Below, in pieces: positions 26,478 to 36,200 of a DNA stretch of 64,000 nucleotides. The notes beneath the pieces are model-generated. The model searched no databases and was not told the origin of the DNA. It saw nothing but the letters and a program-made list of their open reading frames with translations. The DNA is taken from assembly GCF_020829665.1 (NCBI RefSeq), contig NZ_JAIVFT010000013.1, forward strand, positions 142,922 to 206,921. Direction: 5' to 3'. Position 1 is the first letter of the stretch; the number at the start of each line of letters is the position of its first letter. The translations under genes were made by a program, and so were the position numbers. Origin of the DNA: Nostoc sp. CHAB 5824 (GTDB lineage: Bacteria; Cyanobacteriota; Cyanobacteriia; Cyanobacteriales; Nostocaceae).

Positions 26478-27929
26478 CTATTCGTTATTCCCTAATTCCT
26501 TAACGTATTGCTCGTAAAACTCCAAAGCAACTTTTTCAATCACGTCGTAAGCTTCAACAGTCTGTATTCCAGCTTCTTGCAATTTTTCTTGAGGACAGTT
26601 ACCAATCTTGGAGACTAAAACTGCTTTGCAATCTGCGATCGCTTTCATAATATGCTCAAAAGAAGCTTCTTCGCCGTATCCACCTTGGCAGTATTGGTCA
26701 ATTTTGCGATGGCTGACAAAGCGAACTTCGTCCCCACCCACTTCGTAAATTTGGAATTCTTTCGCATGACCGAAGTGTTGGTTAACTAATCCGCCGCCTT
26801 TGGTTGCTACTGCAACTAGGATTTTGGGACTGTTGGCAATTTTCTTACCAGCTAGCGCCTTGTCTTTGGCTACTTTAAGTTCTTCTTTAAACTTCTCAAT
26901 CCCTTCGTGAACGGTAGCGCGTTGCTCCATGTCATATTCTGGAGCCATTTCCAAGAATTTCTCTTTAGAAAATTCTTGGCTGCGGTCTTCTCCCAACAAT
27001 CCTACTGCATCGGCACGACACTGGCGACAGTGACGCATCATTTTCATGTTACCGGAGCAATTGTCTTGAACTTCTTTGAGTTCTTTGGGTGTGGGGCCGC
27101 GTTGACCGGTTAAACCGAAGTGTGTGCCATGCTCTGGTGCAGAAATCAATGGCATGATGTTGTGCAAGAATGCACCTTTCTCACGAATGACTCGATTCAC
27201 TTCGACTAAGTGATAGTCATTAATTCCGGGAATCATCACAGAGTTAACTTTGCATAAGATATCAGCATCTTTGAGGGCTTGCAATCCTTCCATCTGTCTT
27301 TCGTGGAGAATTCTTGCGCCTTCAAGACCTCTATAACGCTTGCGTCTGTAGTGAACCCAAGGATAAATCTTAGCACCGATCTCTGGATCTACCATGTTAA
27401 TGGTGATCGTAACGTGATCTATATTTAATTGTTTAATGCGATCGATGTAGTCGGGCAGCATTAAACCATTGGTTGATAAGCACAGCTTGATATCTGGTGC
27501 TTGTTCTGCAATCAACTCAAATGTGCGGAAAGTCTTTTCTGGGTTCGCTAATGGGTCGCCAGGACCGGCAATTCCCACAACTGTCATTTGGGGAATCTTG
27601 CCACCAATGACCAAAGCTTTGTGTGCTGCTTCTTCTGGTGTTAGCAATTCGCTAACTACTCCAGGACGGCTTTCGTTAGCGCAGTCATATTTGCGGTTGC
27701 AATAGTTGCATTGAATGTTGCAAGCTGGTGCAACTGCAACGTGCATCCGGGCGTAGTGGTGATGAGCGTCTTCGCTGTAGCAGGGATGTTTAGCAATGCG
27801 TTCTTGGAGCTTTTCGTCCCTTTCCACGGTGGTGCTGCTGGTGCTGTCGCAGCCGCAACCACCTGATTTTGCTTGGGTTGGCGATTCCGTAGCGTTGGAG
27901 TTGAGGAGTCGTGTAGACGGTGATGTCAT
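26478..27929 (-). CDS. nifB: NifB, radical-SAM NifB-cofactor synthase
   Basis: 483 residues from the ATG at 27929; a GTG at 27965 would add 12 residues, but the ATG product MTSPSTRLLN fits the cyanobacterial family better. Radical-SAM motif CNIQCNYCNRKYDC, the AdoMet GxIxGxGDPLAN-like block, extra cluster cysteines in CRQCRADAVG, and a C-terminal NifX-like domain (about 375-483). It makes the 8Fe-9S-C precursor of FeMo-co. First gene of the operon; heptamer repeats (CCCATGC) lie in the nifB-fdxN spacer. Confidence 0.98.
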   Translation of the reverse strand: MTSPSTRLLNSNATESPTQAKSGGCGCDSTSSTTVERDEKLQERIAKHPCYSEDAHHHYARMHVAVAPACNIQCNYCNRKYDCANESRPGVVSELLTPEEAAHKALVIGGKIPQMTVVGIAGPGDPLANPEKTFRTFELIAEQAPDIKLCLSTNGLMLPDYIDRIKQLNIDHVTITINMVDPEIGAKIYPWVHYRRKRYRGLEGARILHERQMEGLQALKDADILCKVNSVMIPGINDYHLVEVNRVIREKGAFLHNIMPLISAPEHGTHFGLTGQRGPTPKELKEVQDNCSGNMKMMRHCRQCRADAVGLLGEDRSQEFSKEKFLEMAPEYDMEQRATVHEGIEKFKEELKVAKDKALAGKKIANSPKILVAVATKGGGLVNQHFGHAKEFQIYEVGGDEVRFVSHRKIDQYCQGGYGEEASFEHIMKAIADCKAVLVSKIGNCPQEKLQEAGIQTVEAYDVIEKVALEFYEQYVKELGNNE

Positions 27930-28370
27930 TGAGTTTCGCAAAAGGTCGGTGGACTTGGCTGCCACTATGGGAGATGCTGTTGCTACTCTCTATGCCCAGG
28001 AATTGAAGTCGCGTCTTTCACACTGCCTGCAACCCTTGGGTTCGGGCGACTTGTTTTCAAGTAAGGCAGGCGATGAATCTTTAGATGTTCGGCTGGTGTG
28101 TGTCAACGTTCGGTTATTGGGTAGAATTTGTGCTTACAGCCGCGACTTCTTTTCACTTCAGGCATGGTGCTATGTCATCCCTCCACTCACTTTTCGCTTT
28201 GTTTTGTTTCAGAGCGTTAGGTGATTGGCGATATAAGATTTATAGCAGCCGTCTCCTAGCCCGATGTTGCGTCTCTCTAGGATAAAATTTATTGGATTTA
28301 TTACATTTGTACTCAAATACTAAAAACTCTAATTCTTCAAGCATTACAAGAATTAAACAAGTTTTTTTCG

Positions 28371-28430
28371 GGTTGGGGTTCTAGTATTTTTCGGTTGGGG
28401 TTCTAGTGTTTATAGATAGGGGTTCAGGAT
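28371..28430. promoter_or_regulatory. three GGGGTTC motifs phased every 22 bp
   Basis: GGGGTTC occurs at 28375, 28397 and 28419, exactly 22 bp (two helical turns) apart. The first two are embedded in the identical 15-mer GGTTGGGGTTCTAGT. The motifs read GAACCCC in the nifB direction and lie 446-496 nt upstream of the ATG. Helical phasing suggests cooperative binding of a regulator on one DNA face; the protein is unknown. Confidence 0.5.
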
Positions 28431-28954
28431 TTCTTTGTACTCACCCACAACCCAATCCCAGCAAAGAATTTAATCTACTTGCAACTAGGTTTTGGTTATT
28501 TAAATCTGTACTCACATTCCCCTCAATTTGCGTTAAAAGCAAGAAATGCCAAGGGTTTGAGGGTGAAAAACTGAAGTAATCTATATTGTTTTACTCCATA
28601 AACGCGCGAAATTGAATTCTGTATCTAACATATCATTTTTTTGAGGGTAAAAATGCACTTCATATTCTTTTAATTTTTCTTTGACAATGATGTTCAATTA
28701 TGCCTTTAAGCCTTGTCTGGTAAGCTATATAAGCTAGTGGGAATAGATGTATTGCTGCACATAATTTTCAAAAAATTTAACTTTTCAGTTCTTTTTTTTC
28801 ATTCCCAGAATGAGGAGATGGGTAGGAAAGTCTCGAATTTTGTGTTTAAGAGAAACAACAAACTATAATCTAACATGATTGAGCGATCGCAATGATTTTT
28901 CTGAATTGCTCACTACAAACCTTAGCGAAAAACTAACCCCTTCCCGACGCTCTA

Positions 28955-29027
28955 AGGGGGAAAATTCAAAGTCTCTTTCCTATAAGGAGAGAGAAATAGA
29001 AGTAAGGTTTTACCGTACCGTGAAAAG
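28955..29027. repeat. ~70-bp repeat, shared with 33025-33097
   Basis: AGGGGGAAAATTCAAAGTCTCT, AGGAGAGAGAAATAGAAGT and CCGTGAAAAG occur in the same order at both places with few differences. At this site the repeat precedes the Uma2 gene; at the other it follows a quinone oxidoreductase fragment. Confidence 0.75.
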
Positions 29028-29077
29028 TCAGAGTGTCATTTAGCTACAATCAAACCAAGCGTGAAAAAATCTTCGTT

Positions 29078-29656
29078 ATGATAGCCATCCCCCAACAGCC
29101 TCCAAAAATGACCGTTGAGGAATATCTCGAATGGGAACCTCAGCAAGACATTCGCTATGAATATGCCAATGGCGAAGTATTTGCCATGACAGGCGGTACA
29201 ATTCCCCATAACGACATTGCACTCAATCTCTACAGAGCTTCGTACCCCCACCTGCGTTCTAGAGGTTGTCGAGTGAATGTGTCAGACGTGAAAATGCAAC
29301 TCACTCCCCAGAGTCGCTACTATTATCCTGATGTTATTGTCAGTTGCGACCCTGAAGACCTCAATGCCCGCAACTTTATTCAACATCCCAAGCTGATTGC
29401 CGAAGTTCTTTCGCCAGGTACAAGCGCGAAAGATCGGGGTGAAAAATTTACTTATTATCTGACAATCCCCAGTTTGCAAGAATATATCTTGATTGACTCA
29501 GAACAAATCTCCGTCGAACGTTACTGTCGGGGTGAGGGTAGGATGTGGCTTTACTATCCCTACACGGCTGGAGATATGATCACTTTATCGAGCATTGAAT
29601 TTGAATGTCCGATTGAACTGCTGTATGAAGGTGTTGTATTTACCACTGAAGAATAA
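29078..29656 (+). CDS. Uma2-family (DUF820) nuclease-like protein
   Basis: 192 residues from the ATG at 29078 (open to 29033). Uma2 features: MTVEEYLEWEPQ, RYEYANGEVFAMTGGT, YYYPDVIVSCD and EVLSPGTSAKDRGEKFTYY, with the PD-(D/E)XK-like Asp...Glu...Lys set. These proteins are greatly expanded in cyanobacteria and of unknown target. Two more are at 47590 and 56382. Confidence 0.9.
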   Translation: MIAIPQQPPKMTVEEYLEWEPQQDIRYEYANGEVFAMTGGTIPHNDIALNLYRASYPHLRSRGCRVNVSDVKMQLTPQSRYYYPDVIVSCDPEDLNARNFIQHPKLIAEVLSPGTSAKDRGEKFTYYLTIPSLQEYILIDSEQISVERYCRGEGRMWLYYPYTAGDMITLSSIEFECPIELLYEGVVFTTEE

Positions 29657-29741
29657 ATAGAATGTTCTTTATTATCTTTTAAAACAGGAAAAACAGGCTG
29701 TCTGAGTTAATTCAGCAAAACAGGGTAGCAGGAGGAATGCG

Positions 29742-30686
29742 ATGAAAGCAGTCGTTATCCGTCGATATGGCGCGGCTGAGGTGTTGGAGTATGAAGACGT
29801 GGAGCAGCCGAAAATTGAACCAACGCAGTTACTTGTGAAAGTTCGTGCCAGCAGCGTTAATCCCGTTGATTGGAAAATTCGCCAAGGGATGTTGAGTTTG
29901 ATTAGCGGCAGCAAATTTCCGAAGATTCTAGGGTTTGATGTGGCGGGAGATGTCGTAGCCGTTGGCTCTGGTGTCACCCGTTTTCAACCAGGAGATGCTA
30001 TTTATGGCAGTACTAGCTTCCCTGGAGGAGGTTATGCCGAATTTGCAGCTGTTCCAGAAAACTTGGTGGCTCTCAAACCAACGAACTTATCTTATGAAGA
30101 GGCTGCGGCTGTGCCTTTAGCAGCGCTCACGGCTTTGCAAGCGTTGCGAAATGAGGGAAATATTCAAACAGGACAAACTGTTTTGATTAATGGTGCTGCG
30201 GGCGGTGTGGGTATTTTTGCAGTACAAATTGCTAAGGCTTTAGGGGCAGTGGTTACGGGAGTTAGCAGTACTAAAAACTTGGATTTGGTGAAATCTCTGG
30301 GTTCTGATCGCGTCATTGACTATAAGCAGCAAGATTTTACCGAAGATATAGCGCAGTATGACATTATCTTTGATGCAGTGGGTAAGCGATCGCTCTCACA
30401 AACCAAAAGAGTCCTCAAACCCAACGGAATTTATATCACCACATTACCTAGCCCCGAAGTCTTCTTAGAGGGCGTCTTAACAGCGTTCCTTCCCGGTCAA
30501 AAAGCGAAATTTATCCTGCAAAAACCCAACACTCAAGATTTGGTTTATCTCAAAGAATTGATTGAAGCGGGTAAAATTCGTGTGGTGATTGATCGCACAT
30601 ATCCGTTAGCAGAACTCGCTGCTGCTCATGCTTATAGCGAAACTGGGCGTGCTGTTGGGAAAATTGCGATCGCGGTTTCTAGTTGA
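29742..30686 (+). CDS. NADPH:quinone oxidoreductase (zinc-free MDR)
   Basis: 314 residues of the medium-chain dehydrogenase/reductase superfamily: GroES-like N-terminus with GFDVAGDVVAVGSGV, NADP-binding AAGGVGIFAVQIAKALGA, and no structural zinc cysteines, as in QOR. It probably reduces quinones or enones. A TTTAGCAGGAGGAATGCG-type ribosome site (GGAGGA) precedes the ATG. A decayed copy of its 3' part is at 32844-33010. Confidence 0.92.
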   Translation: MKAVVIRRYGAAEVLEYEDVEQPKIEPTQLLVKVRASSVNPVDWKIRQGMLSLISGSKFPKILGFDVAGDVVAVGSGVTRFQPGDAIYGSTSFPGGGYAEFAAVPENLVALKPTNLSYEEAAAVPLAALTALQALRNEGNIQTGQTVLINGAAGGVGIFAVQIAKALGAVVTGVSSTKNLDLVKSLGSDRVIDYKQQDFTEDIAQYDIIFDAVGKRSLSQTKRVLKPNGIYITTLPSPEVFLEGVLTAFLPGQKAKFILQKPNTQDLVYLKELIEAGKIRVVIDRTYPLAELAAAHAYSETGRAVGKIAIAVSS

Positions 30687-30966
30687 TTAGAGGACAATAG
30701 ACTTCTAGCAGTTGTAGGGTAAGGGGTAAAGGGGAAAGCGGCTATAAGAAACCCTTTCCCTTTAACCTTTACCTTTTCCCCCCAAGAGTGCAAAACTATT
30801 TTTGCAAGAGGTCTAATAAACCAAAAGCAGCACAGGCAACTCAATTTTTGATTTTGGATAATAAGATTGTTCTCGTATTTAAATTCGCTTGCTCTGGGAT
30901 ATTTTTAAATTTTGGATTTTAAACTATTCAATCTAAAATCCAAAATTTAAAATTCGGTGAGTGGTG

Positions 30967-32571
30967 CTAATTGACTTCTATAAACGATATTAGGTTATCT
31001 AAGTCAGCTCCAATAGATTTATAATCACCAGCACTAAACTCACGGCATCGACCACCAGTTTCATTTTGGCAGACACGTACCACTGTACCCGGTGGTACAC
31101 TTAATGAGCTAATAGTGTCATTTCCCACAACCTTTAAGTCACCTTCGATGGCTTTGTATACTCCGGGAGTTGTAGGAAAAGACTGGGAAACTCCAGAAAA
31201 ATTAGCGTCTCTGTAAACCTTAACCTGTTGTGACGGTGTGTAAGAGAGCTTGTAGATGGTGCCGCTGTAGTCATCCGAAATTAACAAATTACCTTGCTGA
31301 TCTACTACCATATCCACGGGTCGCCCCCAGGTTTTTTGCGTTGCTGGAACTACCCAACCGTTAACTAAATCCATCTCCTCCCCTAGTGTCTTTGTCGTAC
31401 TGTTCCAGGGAAAGTAAGCTATTTTGTAGCCCGTTTTCTTCTGCCGATTCCATGAACCATGCAGCCCCGTCACTGCCCCATTTGAGTACAGGCTGGGAAA
31501 CTTGGTATTTTGTAAAAATGTTAGTCCCAAGGGAGCCGAATGGGCTTGAATACCCTTGTCAATCCTGTCCATTGCATTGCAATTAACACGTCCATCAGCA
31601 TTGAACTCATAGTCGCGGTCAAACGGCATATTGTTGAGGCCATTTGACGTGTCAGGATTGGGGTTGCAGAATGGCCAACCATAGTTGCCGCCATCTCGGA
31701 CTCGCGTGAACTCCTCTGGTGGGTGGTTGTCTACATAAGAAGGGATAATCTTACCGTAATTGCCACTGCTATCGTTGAAGGGATAGGCGATGTTGTCTCG
31801 ATTATTAACGACTACCCAAAGGTCATTTGTGCCAGGTAAGAATGCTAATCCTTCGGCATTACGTAAACCTTGGGCAAAAAGCCGCTGATTGGTTCCATTA
31901 GCGTTGTACTGGTAAATTGCGCCACGCCGTGGGGTACTGACAGTATCTTCTTTGCAGGCATTGCAGGTAGAGGCGATCGACACGTACAGTTTGTGATTGG
32001 TATCAAGTGCAATATTTTTTAGTTCGTGACCATAAGAGCCTTTGAGTTCCGATGTGCTGCTGTCTGGTAAACCAGTTACAACAATTTGGCGATTTTTTGC
32101 GGTTATATCTCCAGATTTGTAGATGAAGCGGTTAATTTGATGAGTCTCAGAGATATAAACGTATGTAGTGTTGTCAATCTTATGAAACACAATGTCATGT
32201 GGTCTGCGTAAACCCGTCACGAAGTCAGAAATAATTGGGTCTTTGTTGCCATTTGACCGGACAATTAACACTTTACCCGTACTTGGCTGTGACACTAAAA
32301 GATGCCCATTGGGAGCAACTGCCATAAAGCGAGCTTTCTTAATGCGAGCATAAACAGAGACGGAGAAATTGGGCGGCACTTTCAAGTAACGGTTAGTATC
32401 AAAGGGAGCAGAGGTCATTGTACTAGGCACTTTCAGCTTGGTTTCAACGGACGCAGCTGGTGGGTTACCGAAGGCTGCGGTGGTAAGAACCTCTAAGGAC
32501 ATCAGACTAAGTAGCGATGCAGATAGTATGCGTCCAAGCATCTGTGTTGGGTTTAAAGCAAATGCAACCAT
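30967..32571 (-). CDS. PQQ/sorbosone dehydrogenase-like propeller with beta-gamma crystallin domain
   Basis: 534 residues. Signal peptide (about 1-35), then a six-bladed beta-propeller of the soluble aldose/sorbosone dehydrogenase type (about 45-440; LVSQPSTGKVLIV, RRPHDIVFH, RNAEGLAFLPG, GNYGWPFCNP, GLTFLQN, HGSWNR, GRPVDMVVDQQGNLLISDD). The last ~85 residues (VKVYRDANFSG...VPPGTVVRVC..., DLDNLISFIEV) match a beta-gamma crystallin fold, a Ca-binding stabilising module. Exported enzyme acting in periplasm or sheath is inferred; the cofactor is not provable. Fusion of the two is unusual. Confidence 0.85.
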   Translation of the reverse strand: MVAFALNPTQMLGRILSASLLSLMSLEVLTTAAFGNPPAASVETKLKVPSTMTSAPFDTNRYLKVPPNFSVSVYARIKKARFMAVAPNGHLLVSQPSTGKVLIVRSNGNKDPIISDFVTGLRRPHDIVFHKIDNTTYVYISETHQINRFIYKSGDITAKNRQIVVTGLPDSSTSELKGSYGHELKNIALDTNHKLYVSIASTCNACKEDTVSTPRRGAIYQYNANGTNQRLFAQGLRNAEGLAFLPGTNDLWVVVNNRDNIAYPFNDSSGNYGKIIPSYVDNHPPEEFTRVRDGGNYGWPFCNPNPDTSNGLNNMPFDRDYEFNADGRVNCNAMDRIDKGIQAHSAPLGLTFLQNTKFPSLYSNGAVTGLHGSWNRQKKTGYKIAYFPWNSTTKTLGEEMDLVNGWVVPATQKTWGRPVDMVVDQQGNLLISDDYSGTIYKLSYTPSQQVKVYRDANFSGVSQSFPTTPGVYKAIEGDLKVVGNDTISSLSVPPGTVVRVCQNETGGRCREFSAGDYKSIGADLDNLISFIEVN

Positions 32572-32843
32572 TTTGAACTTCCCTCTAGCGTTGTAGTGAT
32601 TTATGTTACACGTAACTCTTAGCTAGCCGATTCTACCTGGAGTTTGAACAAAGTTAACTCAGGGGTACTAGTTTTTTAAAATACTTAAAATATCTTTATA
32701 TACTCCTATTTTTTTTTACTAATCAAAAAATGGGTGAACCAAGAGTTACAAAGAAAGGCAGAGCGATCGCTCTTTTAAACCAAAAAATTCCTCACACTTA
32801 ACGGAATTATCACTACCCTATGTTCGCCTAAAACCATTATACA

Positions 32844-33010
32844 AAGAGTTTTAACAGCGTTACTTCTAAGTCATAAAGCCAAGTTTGTGTTTGAAAAAAC
32901 CAACACTGAAGACTTGGTTTTTTCAAAGAATGAATTGAAGCTGGTAAAATTCCTGTGGTGATTGATTGCACATATCCCTTGGTAGAACTAGCGGCGGCTC
33001 ATGTTGTAGC
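32844..33010 (+). pseudogene. fragment of a quinone oxidoreductase gene
   Basis: GAGTTTTAACAGCGTTACTTC ... ACATATCCCTTGGTAGAACTAGCGGCGGCTCATG aligns with 30468-30630 of the oxidoreductase gene at 29742, but with frameshifts and changed codons. No start or complete domain. It is followed by the repeat shared with 28955, so both are probably one old duplication. Confidence 0.75.
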
Positions 33011-33024
33011 AAAAGTGAGCGGAA

Positions 33025-33097
33025 AGGGGGAAAATTCAAAGTCTCTCTCCTTTTAGGAGAGAGAAATAGAAGTGAGGTTTTCCAGATACCGTGAAAA
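33025..33097. repeat. second copy of the 28955-29027 repeat
   Basis: See 28955. Located between the oxidoreductase fragment and the NACHT gene. Confidence 0.75.
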
Positions 33098-33204
33098 GCC
33101 AGCTATTTTTTCCTGTGATATTTCTGCAATAACCCCGAAATCTGTAAACATTATTCAAGCTAGTGGATATACTCGTAATCAAAATCTCAACAGAAGCGAG
33201 TATT

Positions 33205-36200
33205 ATGCTGGACTGGTTAGCTATTTGGGGTGTAACTCAGGCCGCCGGGTTTATTTTTAAACCCATTCTGGAAGACTTAGCCAAGGATGCTGCTAAAGAT
33301 TGGGCTAAAGATTTATTAAAAGGCATCCCTAGCAAGATTTTCCAGAAACTTAAGAAAGAAGATATAGAAATTGCTGCTGGTAAAGCGTTAAAAGAATTTT
33401 TGCAACTCATGCAGCAGCAGTTAAAGGTTCGTTGCAAACTTGCTGAAACTGAGATTAAAGAGTACACCAAAGACATCGAGAAATTTATCAGCGATAAGTC
33501 GGTTAAAGAAATTCTTGGTAAGGCTTTTGATATTAACTGTGAATCTCTAGACGCTAAAACCCTAGAAGATATTTGGAACAGGCTGCAATTAAAACCTCTG
33601 CCATCTAAGTTTAACTGGCAATCACTTACAGAACAGTATTTTACACAAGTCCAAGAACTTCTTTTAGATTCAAAAGAATTACACCATATCCTAGAATTAC
33701 AAAAGTTATCTGATATTGAAATCAATACAAAAGAAATTGCTGGCGTTGTTCCAGAGTTTAATTTAGTTAAATATCAAGAAGGAATCCGCGAATGCTATGG
33801 CAATCTCAAATTAGATAGCTTAGATACTAGCGGCTATGCCTATAACGAACTTAAATTATGGCGGATTTTTACTGCTCAAAATGTCCGGGAAACTCATCAA
33901 GTTTTACCACAAGTTCACGAATTGCCTAAAGAACATCTTAGACGGCTGCGAGAAAGTGACCAAGTAGAAGCAGTTGAATTAGAAGAATTAGAACGCCACA
34001 AACGAGTTTATTTTGAACAGCCGATCCGATCAGTTTTAGATGTTGTCAATAAAAAGCAAGATTATAAATACATCGTGATTCTGGGCGATCCTGGTTCAGG
34101 TAAGTCTACATTGTTGCAATTTCTGGCTTTGAATTGGGCAGAGTCACCACTGGATAATGTTATCTCATTACCAATTCCGTTGCTAATTGAGTTACGCACT
34201 TATATGCGACGACGGGAAGATAAAGAGTGCAATAATTTTCTAGAATTCTTCCATAAATGTAGTGGTGCAATTGCTCATCTAAATCAGCTTGAACTAGATA
34301 AACAATTAAAAGCTGGTAATGCCTTAGTGATGTTTGATGGTTTGGATGAGGTATTTGACCCTGGTAAGCGAGAGGATGTAATTACTGATATTCATCGCTT
34401 TAATAATGACTATCCTGATGTGCAGGTAATTGTCACTTCTCGGATTATTGGCTATAAACCGCAACGATTGCTTAATGCTGAGTTTCGCCACTTTATATTA
34501 CAAGATTTAGACTCAGAACAAATTCAGGATTTTATCTACCGTTGGCATGAGTTAACTTTTACTGATGCAGTAGATAAGGTGAGAAAACGGGAACGGCTAC
34601 AAAGAGGAATTGAAGCTTCCAAATCTATTGCAGAATTGGCGGGAAATCCTCTGCTGTTGACGATGATGGCAATTCTTAATCGGAATCAAGAGCTACCAAG
34701 AGATAGAGCTACACTTTACGATCAAGCATCGCGGGTACTGCTGCATCAATGGGATGTGGAACGCGCTTTGACAGAAGATAAGAGGTTAGATCCAAAGACG
34801 ATTGATTATAAAGATAAGCAAGCGATGCTGCGTCAGGTTGCTTATCTGATGCAAACTGGTGATAAAGGTTTGGCAGGTAATTTGATTAATGAAAATGATT
34901 TAGTCAAAGTTCTGACTGATTATCTCAGAACCATAGAATTTGATAAACCCAGAGAAGCGGCGCGAGTGATGATTAATCAACTGCGGACTCGCAACTTTAT
35001 GTTATGTTTCCTGGGTGCGGATTATTATGCTTTTGTGCATCGGACATTTTTAGAATATTTCTGTGCTTGGGAGTTTGTCTGGCAGTTTAAAGAAACGCAA
35101 ACGTTGACTATTGAGGAACTTAAGAATGAAGTTTTTGGCAAGCACTGGCAAGATGAAAGTTGGCATGAAGTCTTGTTGCTAATTGCGGGAATGATTGAGG
35201 CTAAATTTGTTGGGGAGATTCTTGATTATTTAATGGCGCAAGATGGCGAAGAGGAAAAGTTTGTCAATCTCTTTTTAGCGGCTAAGTGTCTTGGAGAGGT
35301 GAGAAATCGTTTGTTAATTGCGTCAACAGCTAATAAATTGCTTAACAGGCTACAAGACTTAACTAAATATGACCTCCGGTATTATTACTCTTTTTTGGAT
35401 CAGGAAGAAACTAAGCTAGTTCAGGAAATTCGTACTCAAGCAGTCAAAGCAATTGCAACGACTTGGCAAGACTCTGCCGACACCAAAACCTGGCTCAAAG
35501 AACGCGCTACCCAGGATGATGACAAGGATGTGCGAGGTGCAGCAGTCCAAGAATTAGCGAAGAATTTCAAAGATGACCCCGACACTAAATCCATTATCAA
35601 AGAACGCGCTATCCAGGATAATAACTACTTTGTGCGACGTGCAGCAGTCGAAGAATTAGCCAAGAACTTCAAAGATGACCCCGAAACCAAATCCTTCCTC
35701 AAAGAACGCGCTACCCAGGATGATAACAGGGAGGGGCGACGTGCAGCAGTCCAAGAATTAGCGAAGAATTTCAAAGATGACCCCGACACCAAATCCTGGC
35801 TCAAAGAACGCGCTACCCAGGATGATAACTGGGAGGGGCGACGTGCAGCAGTCCAAGGATTAGCGAAGAATTTCAAAGATGACCCCGACACCAAATCCTT
35901 CCTCAAACAACGCGCTACCCAGGATGATGACAACAATGTGCGATGTGCAGCAGTCCAAGAATTAGCGAAGAATTTCAAAGATGACCCCGACACCAAATCC
36001 TTCCTCAAACAACGCACTACCAAGGATGATAACTGGAATGTGCGATGTGCAGCAGTCAAAGAATTAGCAAAGAATTTCAAAGATGACCCCGACACTAAAT
36101 CCTGGCTCAAAGAACGCGCTACCCAGGATGATGACAACAATGTGCGAGGTGCAGCAGTCCAAGAATTAGCGAAGAATTTCAAAGATGACCCCGACACCAA

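Larger units (their letters stand above)
27930..29032. promoter_or_regulatory. nifB upstream region
   Basis: About 1.1 kb without a believable gene. It should carry the operon promoter and the binding region of the nif activator (CnfR/PatB in cyanobacteria). The most striking element is the phased motif at 28371-28430 (separate entry). At 28955-29027 begins a repeat shared with 33025-33097. Confidence 0.5.

Noticed and set aside
27796..28285. Plus-strand open frames over the nifB start
   Set aside because: Antisense to the nifB N-terminus, no ribosome site, no family motif.
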